In this document: one piece after another, positions 1 through 9,611 of the stretch
How positions within the stretch are numbered: position 1 is the stretch's first letter
Layout: each line of letters begins with the position of its first letter
From: Aeromicrobium sp.
Lineage (GTDB): Bacteria > Actinomycetota > Actinomycetes > Propionibacteriales > Nocardioidaceae
NCBI GenBank assembly: GCA_014377785.1
Contig: JACMOZ010000038.1
Span: forward strand, 1-64,000
DNA: 64,000 nt
Direction of reading: 5' to 3'
Notes under the pieces: generated by a model
What the model was told of the DNA's origin: nothing
Seen by the model: only the letters and a program-made list of their open reading frames with translations
Databases searched by the model: none
Program-made: the position numbers and the translations under genes

Positions 1-134
1 AGCCCGTCCGGGCCCGTCAAAGACAGACCCTGCTCATTGGCCAATCGGACAAGTTCCCTGGCAGCGATCTCCTCAGCAGAGGGTTCAGACTTCTTCTCAG
101 TGTTCGAATCCACATCGTTCAGTGTCGCGGCCAT
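1..134 (-). CDS. IS256-family transposase, N-terminal part only (runs off the left edge)
   Basis: Minus-strand translation MAATLNDVDSNTEKKSEPSAEEIAARELVRLANEQGLSLTGPDGL resembles the N-terminus of actinobacterial IS256-type transposases. Confidence 0.7.
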   Translation of the reverse strand, partial: MAATLNDVDSNTEKKSEPSAEEIAARELVRLANEQGLSLTGPDG

Positions 135-205
135 CACGGCACCTTTCCCGCCAAACAATCCGTCCGGCGCGTCAGGCCAGAAACACCGTTAAATCCACAG
201 TCCCC
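1..205 (-). mobile_element. Right end of an IS256-family insertion sequence; probable terminal inverted repeat near 172-205
   Basis: Transposase N-terminus followed by ccagaaacaccgttaaatccacagtcccc, which looks like an IS256-family end (GGGACTGTGGATTTAACGGTGT on the minus strand). Confidence 0.55.
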
Positions 206-274
206 GAAATAACCGGAATTGCAAGAGTTTTCCGACGATGTGGAGAAGTATTTTGGACGTATTTGGGGTGCTGG

Positions 275-455
275 TCAGGGTGCTGTCGTCAGCCCTAATC
301 TGTAAAGTTCTTCGACCGTGTTCGGGCGGCACCGGGCCAGGCGGTCGAGCTTGGTGACGACGAGGGTGTCGTCGCAGCGACAGGCGGCGAGCGCTTCGCG
401 CAATCGGGGTCGGTCCCGGTCCCGTCCGGTCAAGCCGTTCACCGGGCATTAAAGC
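275..455 (-). pseudogene. Truncated serine recombinase (resolvase/invertase family) fragment
   Basis: Minus-strand reading GLTGRDRDRPRLREALAACRCDDTLVVTKLDRLARCRPNTVEELYRLGLTTAP*; the REALAAC..DTLVVTKLDRLAR core is typical of serine resolvases, the rest is missing. Confidence 0.65.
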
Positions 456-597
456 GGGCAGGTCTTACTGGAATCAGCAGGACCGATGATCAGGGCAATT
501 TCATCGGCGATGCGGGTTGAGCCAGAGCGTTCCGGTAGCCGGTCGGCTATCGGGCAGCGATTCCGCCCAGCGTTGCCCAGCGGCACACGATAGAAGC

Positions 598-927
598 TCA
601 GCCGGAACAGTCGACCGCGACTGCGAGGGCGGCACAGATCTCGCGCATGCGTGTCTCTGCCACCCGCCCCAGACGTTCGACGAGGATCGCGACCGAGACG
701 CTTTCGATCGAATCGAGGTTAACGGCCGAGCGAAGTGGCACCGGGTCGTCACCGGGTTCGAGGACGACTTCGCTGGCGAGCCCTCGGACGGTCGTCGTGC
801 AGGGGGCTACTAGCGCGCGGCGATGCCGCGAGATGACGGCGTCACGGGACAGGACGACGACGGGCCGACGGCCGATCTCGGCCACCTCACACCACCAGAC
901 TTCCCCACGAGCGGGGACGGCGGTCAC
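598..927 (-). CDS. MazF/PemK-type endoribonuclease toxin
   Basis: [44 protein letters not shown] is a MazF-like N-terminus; GTG start at 927 overlaps the antitoxin stop (GTGA). Confidence 0.8.
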   Translation of the reverse strand: MTAVPARGEVWWCEVAEIGRRPVVVLSRDAVISRHRRALVAPCTTTVRGLASEVVLEPGDDPVPLRSAVNLDSIESVSVAILVERLGRVAETRMREICAALAVAVDCSG

Positions 928-1157
928 GAGGCGGCAACCGCCCGTCGGAACGAGTCCAGGTCTCCCCATTCGTCTGGTTCGTCGAGCGGGTGCTCGTCAT
1001 AGGCGGCGTAGCTTGCGTCCACTTCGACGGAGCGGTGGCGAGCCAGGAAGGCGGCGAGGGCTTCGTCCACGAGCGCTGAGTCTGTGGTCCCGGACACTTT
1101 GCGGGCCCCCTCGAGGAGTTCGGCGTCGACCGTGGTGCTCAAGCGTATGCGAGTCAT
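924..1157 (-). CDS. MazE/RHH-type antitoxin
   Basis: [42 protein letters not shown], ribbon-helix-helix-like N-terminus, acidic C-terminus, 4-bp overlap with the toxin gene. Confidence 0.75.
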   Translation of the reverse strand: MTRIRLSTTVDAELLEGARKVSGTTDSALVDEALAAFLARHRSVEVDASYAAYDEHPLDEPDEWGDLDSFRRAVAAS

Positions 1158-1294
1158 GCCACGATCATGCCACGAAGAAGACGAGACCGGAAGGATCCGT
1201 TCCGCGGGCGGATCGGCGCCCCAACGAAGCACGGAGCGCCTGCCCGCAAGCGCCGGCTTCAGGTAGGACCGCCGGGAGACGGCAGACTGAACAC

Positions 1295-2050
1295 GTGAAC
1301 ACCCCCGCGCTTCTGGTACAACTGCGGACCGAGATTGAACAGTTTGGTCAGCTGGCTGACGCAACCCTGCCTGATTCATCACGCAAGCCCGTCCCGGCGT
1401 GTGAGGGGATGGTCCTAGGGGAACTGGTGCGTCACGTAGGCAGCGTCCACCGGGTGGCCAGCCAGTGGGTGCGTGAGGGGCGACGACCTACGACTTGGGC
1501 GACCGCGCCGGAAGCCGGGGATAACCTCGCCGCGTGGGCCAGGCGAGGCGGTGCCGACCTGTTGGAAACCCTCACCCGCCGGCATCCGGCGCAGCAATGC
1601 TCGACCTGGTCGGCGACTGACAGGACCGTCGGCTTCTGGATACGCCGGATGGCGCACGAGACAGCAATGCACCGAGTGGATGCCTGTCAGGCGGTTGATG
1701 CGCCTTGGAGTGTCAATCCGCAGCTGGCTACTGATGGCGTCGCCGAGGCACTCGAGCTGTGGCTCGGCACTCGACTGGGCAGCCAGGTCGGAGGCTCTGG
1801 GCGCGCAGTGCGGCTGGTGGCCAGCGCGGGTCTCGGTACCAAAGTCGTCGACTGGACCGTTCGGCCTCTGATGACCCTCGTGGAGTTCGGAGGCGACCCA
1901 GCAGGCGCCGACGTCACTGTCACGGGCGCTCCTGCCGCCCTCTGGGCCTGGACCTGGGGACGATCCGACAAGGACCACCCCGTCAACGTCGTCGGCGACA
2001 AAGGAGCTGCCGACGAGTTGCGCGAATTGCTTGGCCGCGCGCAACTGTAG
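1295..2050 (+). CDS. Maleylpyruvate isomerase N-terminal / DinB-like (TIGR03083-type) family protein
   Basis: N-terminal [19 protein letters not shown] and [17 protein letters not shown] motif; GTG start. Confidence 0.7.
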   Translation: MNTPALLVQLRTEIEQFGQLADATLPDSSRKPVPACEGMVLGELVRHVGSVHRVASQWVREGRRPTTWATAPEAGDNLAAWARRGGADLLETLTRRHPAQQCSTWSATDRTVGFWIRRMAHETAMHRVDACQAVDAPWSVNPQLATDGVAEALELWLGTRLGSQVGGSGRAVRLVASAGLGTKVVDWTVRPLMTLVEFGGDPAGADVTVTGAPAALWAWTWGRSDKDHPVNVVGDKGAADELRELLGRAQL

Positions 2051-2138
2051 AAGCGCGCTCGACCAGGTCGCTCACGCATCCCGATCCCTTTGTGCACTTC
2101 CGGTCTCGACCGACCCCGCGCGTGGCATCCGAGAAGAT

Positions 2139-2507
2139 GTGTTCGTGGACGTCGATGGGTTGGAGCAAGTCATCGGACTGGAGCTTGCGCTGCTGACTCC
2201 CGAGGTCCGTAAGTCGCGGGCTCACGTTGATGCGCTGCTCGACCCGGACTCCCGTGAGATCGGCGCCTCTGGGCGCCTGTGGACCCGCGTCGAGATGGTC
2301 GCAGCGCTGAGTGAACAGTTTGATGGTCCCGACGAACTCATCCCCGCCGTCGATTTCACCGGGATGGCGATCGGGCCATGCCTGATCCTGTTGACCTACG
2401 TCTCGGATCCGGAAGGTCGTGCAGCACGACGTAGCTCCCTGTGGCGACGTTCCGGACGGACATGGCGACTGCTCCACCACCAAGGGACCCTGTTTCGACA
2501 AGACTGA
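2139..2507 (+). CDS. DUF4440/SnoaL-like protein
   Basis: LELALLTPEVRKSRAHVDALLDPDSREIGASGRLWTRVEMV ... RSSLWRRSGRTWRLLHHQGT pattern typical of DUF4440. Confidence 0.6.
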   Translation: MFVDVDGLEQVIGLELALLTPEVRKSRAHVDALLDPDSREIGASGRLWTRVEMVAALSEQFDGPDELIPAVDFTGMAIGPCLILLTYVSDPEGRAARRSSLWRRSGRTWRLLHHQGTLFRQD

Positions 2508-2722
2508 GCGGCTGTGTCCGCTGAAGGATCCGCTACTGCGACGCGCAAGAATAGCCTTCGATTCAGGGCTGGGGACCGTTCGTGAGTCCAGGCATGGCCG
2601 CTTTGCGAGGAGTGCAGCGCGGTGATCGCGGCACAGTCTGAGACGAGGCCGACGACTGTTCGAACGCGCCCACCCAGGGGCCATCAGCCCCTGCTCGACA
2701 GCCCGGCCAGACTGGTTCCATC

Positions 2723-3235
2723 GTGAGCGAGCGGTACAGCGTGCGGCCGAGTGGGAGGATGGGGCCTGTGTCTACAACCATTATGCCCATGGAGACTGCG
2801 CGCTTGCAGTCATGGATTGCATCAAGCAAGTCCGAATATCTTGATGATCTAGTTCGCGCGGGGGAGTCAGTTGAGCAGGCAAGTGCCAGTGTGGAGCGGA
2901 CCTTTGCTTGTTACTTTCCCGAGGGGACACCTGAGGACAATCACCTGGTCTACGACGTAGTCGCCGATGGCAAACCCGTCGGCTATTTATGGATCGGGCC
3001 GCACGCCACAGGACAGATCTCCGCGTGGTGGGTCTGGGACATCGCCATGGACGCGCACCAGCGGGGGAAGGGGTTCGGCCGCAAAGCCATGCTTCTGGCC
3101 GAGGATCGGGTACGTGAACAGGGCGGGTCGACGCTGGGCCTGAATGTATTCGGGTTTAATGCGGCGGGTCGTGCGCTTTACGAGTCGCTCGCCTACGAAA
3201 CTACCTCGGTACGGATGCTCAAGAAACTGTCATGA
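2723..3235 (+). CDS. GNAT family N-acetyltransferase (true start may be downstream)
   Basis: VWDIAMDAHQRGKGFGRKAMLLAEDRVREQGGSTLGLNVFGFNAAGRALYESLAYE. Confidence 0.8.
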   Translation: MSERYSVRPSGRMGPVSTTIMPMETARLQSWIASSKSEYLDDLVRAGESVEQASASVERTFACYFPEGTPEDNHLVYDVVADGKPVGYLWIGPHATGQISAWWVWDIAMDAHQRGKGFGRKAMLLAEDRVREQGGSTLGLNVFGFNAAGRALYESLAYETTSVRMLKKLS

Positions 3236-3777
3236 GGATTCCATAGGGGGCGATCGGTCCGGGCTGCCCGGTAGTCGAACGGTTGGCGGCCGAGAGCGCC
3301 AACGTGATCACCACGCGGCACGCAAGCCAGTGACGATCATCGGAGCAGCACGCCGGGCCATGGGTAGTTCGCCGGGACCGTCCCGCAGGCGATCGGTGAC
3401 CGGTCAGCCATCCCCTCGCGGGATCGCCCCAGGATCCTGCCCCGAGAGCTCAATGGTCGCCGTAAGCGGTTCCCTAATCGGGGCTCACTCTCATGTAGCC
3501 GCATTTCGCGCCCGTGCCACCGGCTCCTTCCCAGTTGCCGTGCCACTGCACTGTGACGTCGGTTAGGGCAAGGTCTTGAAGTTCGGCCTATGGCTCCTTC
3601 GTCCTGGTTCCTCTATATGTGTAATTGATGTGTAATCGGCGCCGGCCGACGAGCCCATCGCGAAGCGTTGGGTGCCGGCTCGATGCGCGAACGACAGTTG
3701 TTGGACGTGCACCCGCTGCATCGCACCGTGGCGACGGCGCGATCGGCGCAGTGTCTGCCAGATGGCAGGATCGTGCA

Positions 3778-4143
3778 ATGGATGCATCCTTGCGAATTGA
3801 GATCTTTCCCGCAGACGTGGAAGTCACGACGTCGTTCTACGAGCGCCTCGGCTTCCAGGTCGCCAGTCGGAACGACGGGCCGCCGCGGTATGCGAGCATT
3901 CGCATGGGCGCAGTTCGGATCGGCGTTTGCGAGGCAGACCCGGTCGATCCTGCGCGTCGCGCCTACCCGGCGATGACCGAGATCGTCATCGAGGTTGACG
4001 ACGTGCGCGCCACACGGGACCGGATCGTCGAGCAGGGCATCGATCCCACCGAGGACCTCCAGAAGCGGGACTGGGGCATGACCGACTTCCGGGTCACCGA
4101 TCCCGATGGTTACTACCTGCGGTTCACCAGCCGCACCTCCTGA
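3778..4143 (+). CDS. Glyoxalase/bleomycin resistance (VOC) family protein
   Basis: FYERLGFQVASRN ... DWGMTDFRVTDPDGYYLRFTS. Confidence 0.8.
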   Translation: MDASLRIEIFPADVEVTTSFYERLGFQVASRNDGPPRYASIRMGAVRIGVCEADPVDPARRAYPAMTEIVIEVDDVRATRDRIVEQGIDPTEDLQKRDWGMTDFRVTDPDGYYLRFTSRTS

Positions 4144-4577
4144 CGGGCCGAACTCAGTGAGCCAGGGGTGCTGCCTCGGATACGTGAGCGTCTCGCCCGA
4201 GGATGCCACGGCTTGGCAACTGGTCAGCATGTTCATCCACCGCTTGGGTCCCTCACCGCGGCTGGATGAGGGCGGGGCGTCCGGCTGATCGCCTGAACTC
4301 TCGGCCGCACGCGAGTGGTGTCACGTGGCAGCAATCCCGCCACCGACAGAGGCAGTGCACCGATGACGTCGCTCAGAAGACGGCCGCCAGGCTCCAGCAG
4401 GTCGAAGCACCGCTGCCATTTCCGCATGGGTGCGTCAACGGGCCAGGGATCGTAGAAGTGGTGCAGCCGGGCGGACAACGCACTAAGGACGGTCCATCTG
4501 CTGTGGGGTGTCCGGTCAGGGTTCCGCTAGCGAAACGGACCTGAATTCGTGTCAGACCCGCTCAATATCCTGATCAC

Positions 4578-5381
4578 ATGACGTCCCCGCAATCAATCAA
4601 GCCCGATTCCGACCTGCATTCGTCCATCGTGGACGGTATCCCTGTCCTTTGGTCTACGCCCAAATCCGCCGTGGCGCTCGGTCGCCTCGCGCTCTGGCTT
4701 CCGTTCCTCGGCGGAACCAAAGAAATTGCCGCACCGTTCTTGCGCCGCCTGTCCGACGCGGGCTACCTCGCTATGAGCCTGGACCCGTGGCAGCACGGCG
4801 AACGATCGACCGAAGCCACCCCCGACTTGATGGCGCGAGTGTTCGGTGAGTTCCGCAGGCACATGTGGCCCATCCTCGGGCAGACCACGCTCGACGCCCT
4901 CCGAATCGCCGATTGGGCAATCGACACACACAACCTGAGCAGCGATGTGGTCGCCGGCGGGGTGTCCATGGGCGGCGATATCTCAGTCGCGCTGGCCTGT
5001 GTCGACCCACGCGTTAAGCGGGTTGCCGCTATCGCCGCCACCCCAGACTGGACCCGGCCCGGCATGACGCAAGTTGGCCAGCCCGAAGAATTGATTGACC
5101 AAGGTAGCCCGTCGCCTTACGGCGAATGGCTCTACACGCGGTTGAACCCATTTACCAATCCGATTGTGTACCGCCATGCGCCAGCAATAGCCTTTGAACT
5201 TGGTGGCGACGATACCCATGTTCCGCCGACGGGGGCGGCCCGATTTAAGGAGGTCCTCGCTGCCGTGAACCCTGCGGCCGCCGCAAACATCACCATTACC
5301 GTCCACGAAGGACTCGACCACCTCTCGGCCGCACGCAACCCGAAACTCGAAGACCGAGCCTTCGCCTGGCTCACAAGCTGA
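4578..5381 (+). CDS. Alpha/beta hydrolase
   Basis: VAGGVSMGGDISVALACVDPRVKRVAAIAATPDW nucleophile elbow; VHEGLDHLSA histidine region. Confidence 0.75.
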   Translation: MTSPQSIKPDSDLHSSIVDGIPVLWSTPKSAVALGRLALWLPFLGGTKEIAAPFLRRLSDAGYLAMSLDPWQHGERSTEATPDLMARVFGEFRRHMWPILGQTTLDALRIADWAIDTHNLSSDVVAGGVSMGGDISVALACVDPRVKRVAAIAATPDWTRPGMTQVGQPEELIDQGSPSPYGEWLYTRLNPFTNPIVYRHAPAIAFELGGDDTHVPPTGAARFKEVLAAVNPAAAANITITVHEGLDHLSAARNPKLEDRAFAWLTS

Positions 5382-5559
5382 GAACACCGGTCCCCGCCGA
5401 AGGATCAAAAAGCGGGCACTTTTCGTGACCGTCTTGCCGCTGGCAGCTGCCTTCGCTCTGGCGTGTTGGAGGCCCGGTTTGGGAAACCGTCCGATCGAGG
5501 CCGACCCAGTAGTGTCGTTTGAATGACTCGCCACCCGTGGAGCCAGCCGAGGAGGCTCT

Positions 5560-6183
5560 ATGCATGAGATCTGGGTAGCAGTGCACAAGGAACGTGACGC
5601 GCTGATTCAAGATCTGTTGGCATTGAAAACACAGCAGTGGACGACGCCATCCTTGTGTCCCGGATGGGATATCCACGCCGTTCTAGCTCATCTCGTCAAT
5701 GACGCCAAGACCACTCCCATCGGGTTTGTCAGCAGGCTGATTGCCGCTGGCTTCAACTTCGATCGAATCAATGCCTCGGGGATTGCACGGGAGCGGTCCA
5801 CAGATCCAAACCAAACACTGGCCTGCTTCCATGATGTCCGCAGCCGCACAACAAGTGCGCCCGCACCTTTAGCCACTCGGCTGGTCGAGGTATTCGTGCA
5901 CGGAGAGGACATCCGACGCCCTCTCGGCATCGACCATGAGTACCCGGTCGCCGAGGTGGCAACCGCACTTCGATATCAAGCGAAGACCAGCCTCAAACTC
6001 GGCGGGGGCAAGGAACGCCTGCAGGGGCTACGCCTCATCGCAACAGATACGGCCTTCGACGAAGGTATTGGCAAAGAGGTGCACGGGGCCGCAATTGCGT
6101 TGCTGCTTGCGATATCCGGTCGGCCAGTCCACTCGGGAGAACTCACAGGTCCAGGCGCTCTGTCGCTGACGGCAGCTAATTGA
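5560..6183 (+). CDS. Maleylpyruvate isomerase family mycothiol-dependent enzyme (TIGR03083-type)
   Basis: MHEIWVAVHKERDALIQDLLALKTQQWTTPSLCPGWDIHAVLAHLVNDAKTT ... EVFVHGEDIRRPLG. Confidence 0.8.
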   Translation: MHEIWVAVHKERDALIQDLLALKTQQWTTPSLCPGWDIHAVLAHLVNDAKTTPIGFVSRLIAAGFNFDRINASGIARERSTDPNQTLACFHDVRSRTTSAPAPLATRLVEVFVHGEDIRRPLGIDHEYPVAEVATALRYQAKTSLKLGGGKERLQGLRLIATDTAFDEGIGKEVHGAAIALLLAISGRPVHSGELTGPGALSLTAAN

Positions 6184-6454
6184 CGATAATTAACACCGAT
6201 AAGTCAGCTCAAATGATTGATTGTGCTTTTGTGGCGACCATCATTGCCGACGAGGTAAGCATGCTCCCGGTCGGCAACGGGGGTCTCGGCGATAAACTGA
6301 GGGTGCACTTGACGCGCAGATTCCGCTGAGCTCGGCAGCCCAGTCGAGGCAATGTCCGCTGTAGGTTCCGCTACCGAGACTGCTGGTCGGGCCCCGGTAC
6401 CGGGCGGTGCTGTGGCACACCAGCCGTGCTTGCGCTTGATGGCAGGATGTCGGC

Positions 6455-7264
6455 ATGGATGGTCCTGTAGCGCACCCGTCGGACCTGGAGGCCCAGGGGC
6501 CGAACGCGCAGGCGGCAGTGGTCACAAGCTCAGCGGCGCTGTTGGCCGGGGCCGTCCTGCTGGCCCTGAGTCACCCCGGGACCGCAGCAGCAGCCCTGCT
6601 CCTGCTGGTTGTCCTGATGTTGCTCGCGTTGCGCTCGGGCTCCAGTGCAGCGGTGGACGCGGTGATCATGACGATTCTGCTGTACTCGGCAGTGGCCGTC
6701 GATGTCTTCGGGCTGTGGCCTTTGCCGGGGCTTGCAGCGGTGGTGGCGGCGTGGTGGCTGGCCCGGCGATCGCCGCGTGCTCAGTTGTGGCGGTCCTGGC
6801 TGCGCCGTGGAAGCGCCACGACCGAGCTGCCCTGGCTGCTTTTGCTCACAGTCGTGGTGACCGCCGCGGCCCTGCTGGTCTGGCAGCATCTCTTCAACGG
6901 CCAGTTGCCGCAGGCCTACGTCGATGCCGCGGTGGGTCGGCCGCTGTGGCTGCTGGTGGCCGCCGGTGCCGGCTTCTCGTTGGTGAACGCAGCTGTGGAG
7001 GAGGCAATCTTTCGGGGGGTGCTGCAGACGGCGCTGGAACGGGTCAGCGGTCCGATCGTCGCCATTGTCGTCCAAGCCGTCGCCTTCGGGGTTCTCCACA
7101 TCGTCGGTGTGCCCACGGGAATCGTCGGCGCTGTTATGGCCGGTGGATGGGGAATACTGCTGGGCTTGATGCGCTGGCGCACACGCGGGCTCTTGTCGCC
7201 GTACGTCGCCCACGTGGCGGCCGACGCCACCATCTTTTGCATGCTCCTGCCCAGTCTTCGATGA
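6455..7264 (+). CDS. CPBP family intramembrane metalloprotease
   Basis: Multiple TM segments and the AAVEEAIFRGVLQTAL ... FGVLHIVG ... HVAADATIF motifs of CAAX/CPBP proteases. Confidence 0.85.
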   Translation: MDGPVAHPSDLEAQGPNAQAAVVTSSAALLAGAVLLALSHPGTAAAALLLLVVLMLLALRSGSSAAVDAVIMTILLYSAVAVDVFGLWPLPGLAAVVAAWWLARRSPRAQLWRSWLRRGSATTELPWLLLLTVVVTAAALLVWQHLFNGQLPQAYVDAAVGRPLWLLVAAGAGFSLVNAAVEEAIFRGVLQTALERVSGPIVAIVVQAVAFGVLHIVGVPTGIVGAVMAGGWGILLGLMRWRTRGLLSPYVAHVAADATIFCMLLPSLR

Positions 7265-7305
7265 CAAGTGACAAGTACGTCCGGATGCTGAGGCGTCAGC
7301 CCCCA

Positions 7306-8808
7306 CTACCGCCGCGTGATGGCGTTGAACAAGGACTCGGCAGTCTTGTGTTCCTCGAACAACGCTCCAACGTGCTCTTTTGTGCCGCGCAGGGGTTCCA
7401 TCGTCGGTATGCGTTGCAACGAGTCGTGACCGGGCAGGTCGAAGATGACCGAATCCCACGAAGCTGCGGCGATGTCACTGGAAAAGCGGGCGAGGCACAT
7501 CCCGCGAAAATAGGCGCGGGTGTCTTCGGGCGGGTTGGTGACGGCCGCCGCGATCTGTTCGTCGGTGAACAGTTGCTGCATACGACCGGTGCGTACGAGC
7601 TGGTGGAAGAGGCCCTTGTGGAGTCTCACGTCGTGATATTGCACATCGACGAGGTGCAGTTTGGCGTTGTCCCAATCGAGGCCGTCGCGTTCGCGATAAG
7701 ACTCCAGCAAGGCGAGTTTGGCGACCCAATCGAGTTCGCTCTTGCACTCCATCGGATCACGCGCGAGCCGATCGAGGACACTTTCCCACCGCTGGAGGAT
7801 GTCGTGGGTCTGTTCGTCGCCGCCTTCGCGTTCGACAAACGATTTCGCCTGCTCGAGGTACTCGCCCTGGAGTTGCAAAGCGGTCATCGTCCGGCCGTCT
7901 TCCAATGGCACCGCGGTCTTCAGCGAAGCGTCGTAGGAGATGTCGTGAAGGGCGGTGACCGGTTTGGACAGCGTCAGTCCGGGTTTGAGATAACCGGCCT
8001 CGACCATCGCCAACACGAGGGACGTGGTGCCGTGTTTGAGATAAATGGCCGTTTCGGAGCAATTGGCATCGCCGATGATGACGTGAAGACGGCGGTACTT
8101 CTTCGGATCGGCGTGCGGTTCGTCGCGGGTGTTGATGATGGGCCGTTTCAGCGTCGTCTCGAGGCCGACACCGACTTCGAAGTAATCGGCGCGCTGGCTG
8201 ATCTGGAATCCGTTGACGCTGCCGTCCTGGCGACGACCGACGCGACCGGCTCCGGTGAAGATCTGGCGGGACACAAAGAACGGCGTCAAGTGTTCGACGA
8301 TCGACTCGAAAGCGACATCACGGCGCATCAGGTAGTTCTCGTGGGAACCGTAGGACGCGCCCTTGTTGTCGATATTGTTTTTGTAAAGCATGATCGGCGC
8401 TTTACCGGGGATGCGCGCGGCGAGTTCGGCGCCGCGACGCATGACGTTTTCGCCGGCCTTCTCCCACAACACGACGTCGAGCGGGTTGGTGCATTCTGGA
8501 CTCGAATACTCCGGATGCGCATGATCGACATACAACCTGGCGCCATTGGTCAGGATGATGTTGGCAAGGCCCATGTCCTCGTCAGTGAGCTGACTGGGAT
8601 CGGCAGTTGCGCGACTCAGGTCGAAACCACGGGCATCACGCAACGGGCTTTCTTCCTCGAAGTCCCAGCGCGCGCGGCGGGTCAGGCCGTTGGCGGCGGC
8701 GTAGGAATTGACGACGTGCGTCGACGCCACCATCGGATTGGCCATGGGCTGACCCTGCACGGTGATGCCGTACTCGACTTCACTGCCCATGACACGGCGC
8801 ACAGTCAT
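7306..8808 (-). CDS. dop: Depupylase/deamidase Dop
   Basis: [19 protein letters not shown] ... [15 protein letters not shown] ... HPEYSSPE; internal start at 8808. Confidence 0.93.
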   Translation of the reverse strand: MTVRRVMGSEVEYGITVQGQPMANPMVASTHVVNSYAAANGLTRRARWDFEEESPLRDARGFDLSRATADPSQLTDEDMGLANIILTNGARLYVDHAHPEYSSPECTNPLDVVLWEKAGENVMRRGAELAARIPGKAPIMLYKNNIDNKGASYGSHENYLMRRDVAFESIVEHLTPFFVSRQIFTGAGRVGRRQDGSVNGFQISQRADYFEVGVGLETTLKRPIINTRDEPHADPKKYRRLHVIIGDANCSETAIYLKHGTTSLVLAMVEAGYLKPGLTLSKPVTALHDISYDASLKTAVPLEDGRTMTALQLQGEYLEQAKSFVEREGGDEQTHDILQRWESVLDRLARDPMECKSELDWVAKLALLESYRERDGLDWDNAKLHLVDVQYHDVRLHKGLFHQLVRTGRMQQLFTDEQIAAAVTNPPEDTRAYFRGMCLARFSSDIAAASWDSVIFDLPGHDSLQRIPTMEPLRGTKEHVGALFEEHKTAESLFNAITRR

Positions 8809-9128
8809 ATGTTCAACCAAACGAATTGCGCCGCGTTTACACGACGAACACAAACTGTCATGATGCCAGCCTACGGTGTGGGTCGCCCAAAACGGCGTCT
8901 GCCAGTGCACGCCCTCGAGTACTCTCGCCGGCCTCTTTTGGTGCCGGCTGACCGATTCGCCCGCATTTGCGCCTCTCGCGGCGGCCGAGTCCGGGAAGAT
9001 TTTGTAGGCCTGATGAAGGACACGGACGTCCGTGTTGGGTGCGATCGAGTGGGACATCTGCCCCGCCGTACCGATAAGCGGATTGATCTCATGCGGTTTG
9101 TGACGCGTCGTCCCGCTGTGCCCAAACC

Positions 9129-9554
9129 TCAGACTTTCCAAGTAGCCGTAGTCAGCACCTTGCCAAGGTGAACACTGCCCTCACCCACGTAATAGCCAAA
9201 GGCCTCGATGTCCTCGTAGCCCGAACTGCGATAGAGGTCTATCGCCCCGGGCAGGCGTGGACCCGTTTCGAGGACCAGCCGGTCGACCCCTGCCGCCGCC
9301 GCCGTGCGCTCCAACTCAGCCAGTATCGCCCTGGCGAGTCCCTGACGCTTGTATGCCTCGCGGACGAACATCCGTTTAATCTCTGCCTCGTGGCCGAAAC
9401 GGCGCCAGCCACCCATTGCGGCAGGCCGCTCGTCGACATACGCGATCACGAAGTGTCCTTCGGGCGAGTTGAATTCGGTAGCGTCGATCGGAGCTTTGTC
9501 GCCTTCGCTGCCATAGCGGAACGCATAGACGGCCTGGACCTCACGGGTGAGCAT
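9129..9554 (-). CDS. GNAT family N-acetyltransferase
   Basis: [65 protein letters not shown]. Confidence 0.85.
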   Translation of the reverse strand: MLTREVQAVYAFRYGSEGDKAPIDATEFNSPEGHFVIAYVDERPAAMGGWRRFGHEAEIKRMFVREAYKRQGLARAILAELERTAAAAGVDRLVLETGPRLPGAIDLYRSSGYEDIEAFGYYVGEGSVHLGKVLTTATWKV

Positions 9555-9611
9555 TTCGGCGTCGGAGCTGTCATAGGGGACCGCGCGAATGTCGTAGGTC
9601 AGGATTGATCC

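Noticed and set aside
3474-3587. Minus-strand fragment AELQDLALTDVTVQWHGNWEGAGGTGAKCGYMRVSPD*
   Set aside because: Protein-like but only 37 codons between stops with no start and no family I can name.
4233-4478. Minus-strand ORF with DLLEPGGRLL resembling a methyltransferase motif
   Set aside because: Too short, no SAM-binding motif I, and remainder degenerates to Arg/Pro-rich sequence; cannot be supported as a gene or remnant.
6352-9171. 939-aa plus-strand ORF
   Set aside because: Antisense to dop and overlapping CPBP; low-complexity Arg/Gly-rich start and no recognisable domain; typical spurious ORF in high-GC DNA.
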